From positions 1,081,501-1,145,500 of the forward strand of contig JACVYH010000002.1 in assembly GCA_014964245.1 (NCBI GenBank): DNA of 64,000 nucleotides, given 5' to 3'. Each line of letters starts with the position of its first letter. Position 1 is the first letter of the stretch. The stretch is from Nannizziopsis barbatae (taxonomy: Eukaryota > Ascomycota > Eurotiomycetes > Onygenales > Nannizziopsiaceae). Positions 60,430-64,000 of this stretch are shown piece by piece. Below the pieces are notes generated by a model. The model was not told where the DNA came from. It was given only the letters and a program-made list of their open reading frames with translations, and did no database searches. The position numbers were made by a program, and so were the translations under genes.

Positions 60430-60910
60430 CTGTGTGTAAGTAATTTTAATATCTAGTATTACAGCATGCTGACTAATAACATCTTAGTAAAATTTACTGA
60501 TTATTATATCATGCTATTTAATGCTAGCTGAGTAGCATAGCATGAGTAAGATATCTTATAACATGAACTTATTATAAGTGATGAGATTATTACAAAAATA
60601 GTTTCTGATTAGTTAACTAGATTTACAATTTGTTTTTATTTATTTTTTGATATAAATCATATAATAGCCTGTCTCTCACTTTTCTAGAAAATATAGAATG
60701 TTTATTAAATGAAATATTATTTTTTAATTGCTAGGTACCTGATTCTACTACTGTTTCTTATTTAAAATTTAGTATTAAGTAACTACTAACTTATTAATAA
60801 TTAAAAAATAACATTTCATATGCTGAATATCTGTAGTTAATGAAAGAAATTATAATCTTCTGAATTAAGTAATTTAATTTACTTTATATTACAACAAAAT
60901 TCTGATAATT

Positions 60911-60965
60911 TATGTTAGAATAATTAGCTAGATTAAAAGAGAACATTCTCTCTAAGCTAAGGCTA
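60911..60965 (+). repeat. Dispersed repeat of about 56 bp, copy 2
   Basis: Partner of 49,116-49,171. Confidence 0.5.
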
Positions 60966-61923
60966 TGCAGAGCAGATTAAATCATTTACTTTATATATCT
61001 CTAATATATAACTAAATAGTATAATAATAAAAGTTACTTGTATTTATAAATCTTGAGTTTAAATCTCTGCTATCTTAGTTCTAATCAGATGTAGCTAGAT
61101 AGAGTACATGCTGTGATAAAATTAGTATGCAAGTTAAAATTAATATTCTACTCTATATTAAATGACTAAAATAGTAAAGCAATTATATTATAAGATAAAT
61201 ATTTCTTAATAGTACTGAAGAATTTAATAATATTTATAAACACTGTAAATTCTTTTATAAAATATGACTGTATTTTAAATCTGATACATTTTAATTAGAA
61301 TTTTTAGATAAAAAATAGCTAGATTAAGATCTTATGATTCTAGCTAGCTGAATGTTACTTAGCTTAACAATGACTATCATATTCTTAATAATTAAAGCTG
61401 TCTGTTAAAAATAATTAAGAAGCTTAAAAATTTAACATCATAAAACCCAGCTATTATTCTTTTTCTTGAGTAAAAGATAAAGAATGAGATATTGAACTTA
61501 TTATTTCCAGCTAATAATATCAGATAAACTAGATCTGATTTTCTCATCAGTTTGCAGGCTGCTGTTGAGACTGAAAACTCTTTTAAATTTATATTTTTTA
61601 CAAATAATAATTTATTTAAGAAGCTCAGCTAGTAATTTCATAAGAATTACTTTAAAGTCTCACATACTTATTCTTGAATACTGTTAAAAAAACAGTCTTT
61701 TATATTTTTACTTTACTTAAGACTATTTCTATTATTTTATGATATCATTTGTATATTTAATGATAATTTTAATAATATTATTCATATTTTAAATTATCTG
61801 ATTTTTATTAGTCAAGCTACTCATAACTTCTTTATCTTTTCTAATAATATGAAGCTAATAATACTAGTAATTTTCATTTTCATAAGCTATTTTCATGATG
61901 AACTGAAAAATTATCTTTTTTTA

Positions 61924-62352
61924 CAGTATGATGCTTTTACTAATGTATTTTCTAATATAAAAATACTTTTTCTGCAGAATTCTTCTCATAATTAATTCTT
62001 ATTAATAATCCAGCTCAGGTCTTTACACTTTCTTCTTTAATAATATCTAGAGAAACATTACCAGCTTCAGCTGTCTAGTCAGGCCTGTTTTTCTGCATTA
62101 TATTTTAAGATTCTGTTTAAAGTAACCTGTATGCATATGATTTTAACTGTTAAAAACTTTTTTAATCATGTGCTAGCTATGAGAAACAGTAATATGCTTT
62201 ATGCTAAACTGCATGATTACTGAATAAAATATTTTTAACTTAATATTAAAGCTGATATTTAAATTAAGATTCTGCTTTTTTTTCTTATATCAGTAATAAT
62301 TACAGATTATTATATACTAAGAATGCACTGTGAGAGCCTCAGAATTATCATT
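61924..62352 (+). pseudogene. Unidentified decayed coding segment
   Basis: One frame of about 143 codons has roughly seven stops and protein-like blocks such as QYDAFTNVFSNIKILFLQN and VKNFFNHVLAMRNSNMLYAK. It keeps His, Cys, Met and Arg at levels unlike random AT-rich DNA. No family is recognised. It ends in TAA-TGA. Confidence 0.35.
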
Positions 62353-62966
62353 TAATGAAAAAGCTGATAAATCTCTAGTAATAGATTCAGTCTTGATTTT
62401 CAAAAATCTGTACTATAGTTTACTTTTATTAGCACTTAAATTAATGCAAGATAGCATTATATCAGATTTAATACCAGAAGCCTTGTGTGAAGTTATTTAA
62501 TCTAAAGTAATTATTTTTTTTCTAGCTTTAAAATATGATGAAGATTTATTACTTGAATTTTATTAAGAATAAGTTGCAAGCCAGGTAAATATATTCAGCT
62601 TATTAAAGTTTAACAGAATCTGTATTATATATCTTATTAATTAGCAAGCTTAACATTAATTAAATTATAAATATAACTAATATGATATTTGTATTCAAAG
62701 ACATGATAAAGCTATTTCTAATATTAAATATTAATTTACAGTGCATTAATGCTATCATTACTTATTCTGAGTTTCTCTTATTATTAATATTATTTTATTA
62801 ATAAAAAATATTAATATCCTGGCCATTAACAGGAATGATGTGAGAGAAATTATATTAATTAATATTTTATTTTATCTTCAGAAGAGATTTAGCACCTGTC
62901 TAATTTAAATATTTTTTCATCTTATTATTAAAACTAGCTTAGATGAGAAGTTATTGTCTCATACTA

Positions 62967-63380
62967 GATAATTAAGCAACTGAAACTGATTTCTTATCAG
63001 AAGAGTTAATTATAAAGAACTTGAAGACAGGCTGATGAGATCTTGCTACACTCTCTCAGCTGTTTAAAAAATTTGCATGACAGATTTTTAAGCAAAGATA
63101 AGAATTTTTCTGATTTATACTTCTTTACTGGATTTCTTGATAGCTATATAATAATTATTATGATTTAGCTGCAGCTGAAGCATGTTTAAAGAAAACATAT
63201 AATAAGTTAGAGCACATATTTAATGCAGTTATTCTCTCTAATTATCTAGTATTAAAATATAAAGTTAGAATTATTATAACAGGCATCTTAAAAAAAGTTT
63301 TAACATATATGTTTAGTAATTTTAACTCATACTAGCATAATGATGCTTTACATGATATGATTATCAAGTTTGCAATTTAA
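62967..63380 (+). pseudogene. Unidentified decayed coding segment
   Basis: A frame of 138 codons ends in TAA at 63,378. The second half is open for about 70 codons and reads DLAAAEACLKKTYNKLEHIF, then VLKYKVRIIITG, a helical-looking, balanced composition. The first half carries several TAA and TGA codons. The same frame goes on past 63,380 with more stops. No family is recognised. Confidence 0.4.
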
Positions 63381-64000
63381 AATCATGCTTATTAAATAAG
63401 TTTTGAGATAATAAGATCTGAATTTAATAAAGATGAATCATTTTTATAAGAAGTATAAGTCTGATAATTATATACTTATTTCTTTTAAGCTTTGCATTTT
63501 CTTTTTTAACTAATTTCTTTAGAGCACATGTAATAATAATATTATTATTATAAGTTCTTGAGCATTTACTTATTACATAAGATTAATATTTCACAGCATA
63601 TTTTCTGTAGCATTTATTATAAATATCAGATTATTTGAAAATGATGATTTATAACATAATAACTTTAGTAACATAGCTTAAGATATTAGTTATTACATAT
63701 AATCATCATATAATATATCTGTATTATTAGTATTAGTTAGATCTGAAGCAGAAAATGATGAGCTATAGCATGAAAATATATTATTATCTAGTGATAAATC
63801 ATCTGTTCCTATAGCATCTTATTTTTGAAACATATTTAAGAATAACATGAATTATTAAACTTAGAATATATAGCTTTTATCTTTAAATGATGATGTACAA
63901 TGAGCTATATTAACAAGCTAGCTGAATGAGAAGAAGAAAATTCATTATCTTTAGCTTAATATTAAATTAGAGAGTGTACTTGAAGACATTAATAACATTA
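63381..64000. other. AT-rich decayed DNA, no intact gene
   Basis: Coding-like phrases may continue from the preceding fossil for a short distance. Nothing else was seen before the window ends. Confidence 0.45.

Larger units (their letters stand above)
59916..61923. other. AT-rich decayed DNA with dispersed repeats
   Basis: No intact gene. It holds the partners of two degenerate repeats: 60,373-60,429 (with 45,779-45,831) and 60,911-60,965 (with 49,116-49,171). Confidence 0.5.

Noticed and set aside
1..64000. CRISPR array, tRNA, rRNA, phage or bacterial defence system
   Set aside because: No regularly spaced repeats, no cloverleaf-capable or rRNA-like segment, and the content is eukaryotic retroelements and fossils.

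Overview
The window looks like a constitutive-heterochromatin block of a filamentous fungus, most likely an ascomycete (Pezizomycotina); this placement is an inference from the element families and the mutation style. About 85% of it is extremely AT-rich DNA with almost no CpG and few CC/GG steps. It holds no intact host gene, tRNA, rRNA or CRISPR array that I can recognise.

The AT-rich DNA is not random sequence. Read across its in-frame stop codons, it contains long coding fossils in which the reading frame survives for 0.4-2 kb while codons have been altered by C-to-T and G-to-A changes, as expected of repeat-induced point mutation (RIP) or a related deamination process. The clearest fossil is a Mi-2/CHD3/Mit1-type chromatin remodeller on the + strand. 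Its PHD finger and chromodomain part lie at about 21.2-22.8 kb, and its SNF2 helicase lobes at about 28.5-30.6 kb. Between the halves are a decayed Ty3/gypsy integrase segment (22.8-24.2 kb, +) and an unidentified decayed coding region on the - strand (24.5-27.5 kb). Other fossils that I cannot name lie at 2.7-3.1, 3.8-4.4, 19.9-20.4, 41.0-42.7, 61.9-62.4 and 63.0-63.4 kb on + and at 16.4-16.8 and 46.1-47.4 kb on -. Degenerate dispersed repeats and a TA-flanked inverted-repeat element (39.36-40.25 kb) fill part of the rest.

Two much younger insertions interrupt this old DNA, both from one LINE (non-LTR retrotransposon) family. A full-length copy on the - strand (about 52.17-59.90 kb) has a 14-bp target-site duplication, a poly(A) tail, a 5' UTR, ORF1 (gag-like, zinc knuckles) and ORF2 (endonuclease, reverse transcriptase, RNase H, C-terminal CCHC). 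ORF1 carries one in-frame stop and ORF2 three, with no frameshift, so the copy is full-length but not autonomous as it stands. A 416-bp 5'-truncated copy on + (9.07-9.48 kb) has a 13-bp target-site duplication. Both share a CpG-rich 3' UTR built of roughly 160-bp repeats with strong hairpins.

Layout: 0-9 kb decayed AT-rich DNA; 9.07-9.48 truncated LINE; 9.5-21 decayed DNA with short repeats; 21.2-30.6 remodeller and gypsy fossils; 30.6-52.15 decayed DNA with an inverted-repeat element and two long unnamed fossils; 52.15-59.92 full-length LINE; 59.9-64 decayed DNA. No two genes here work together. The biology is layered invasion, mutational silencing and decay.
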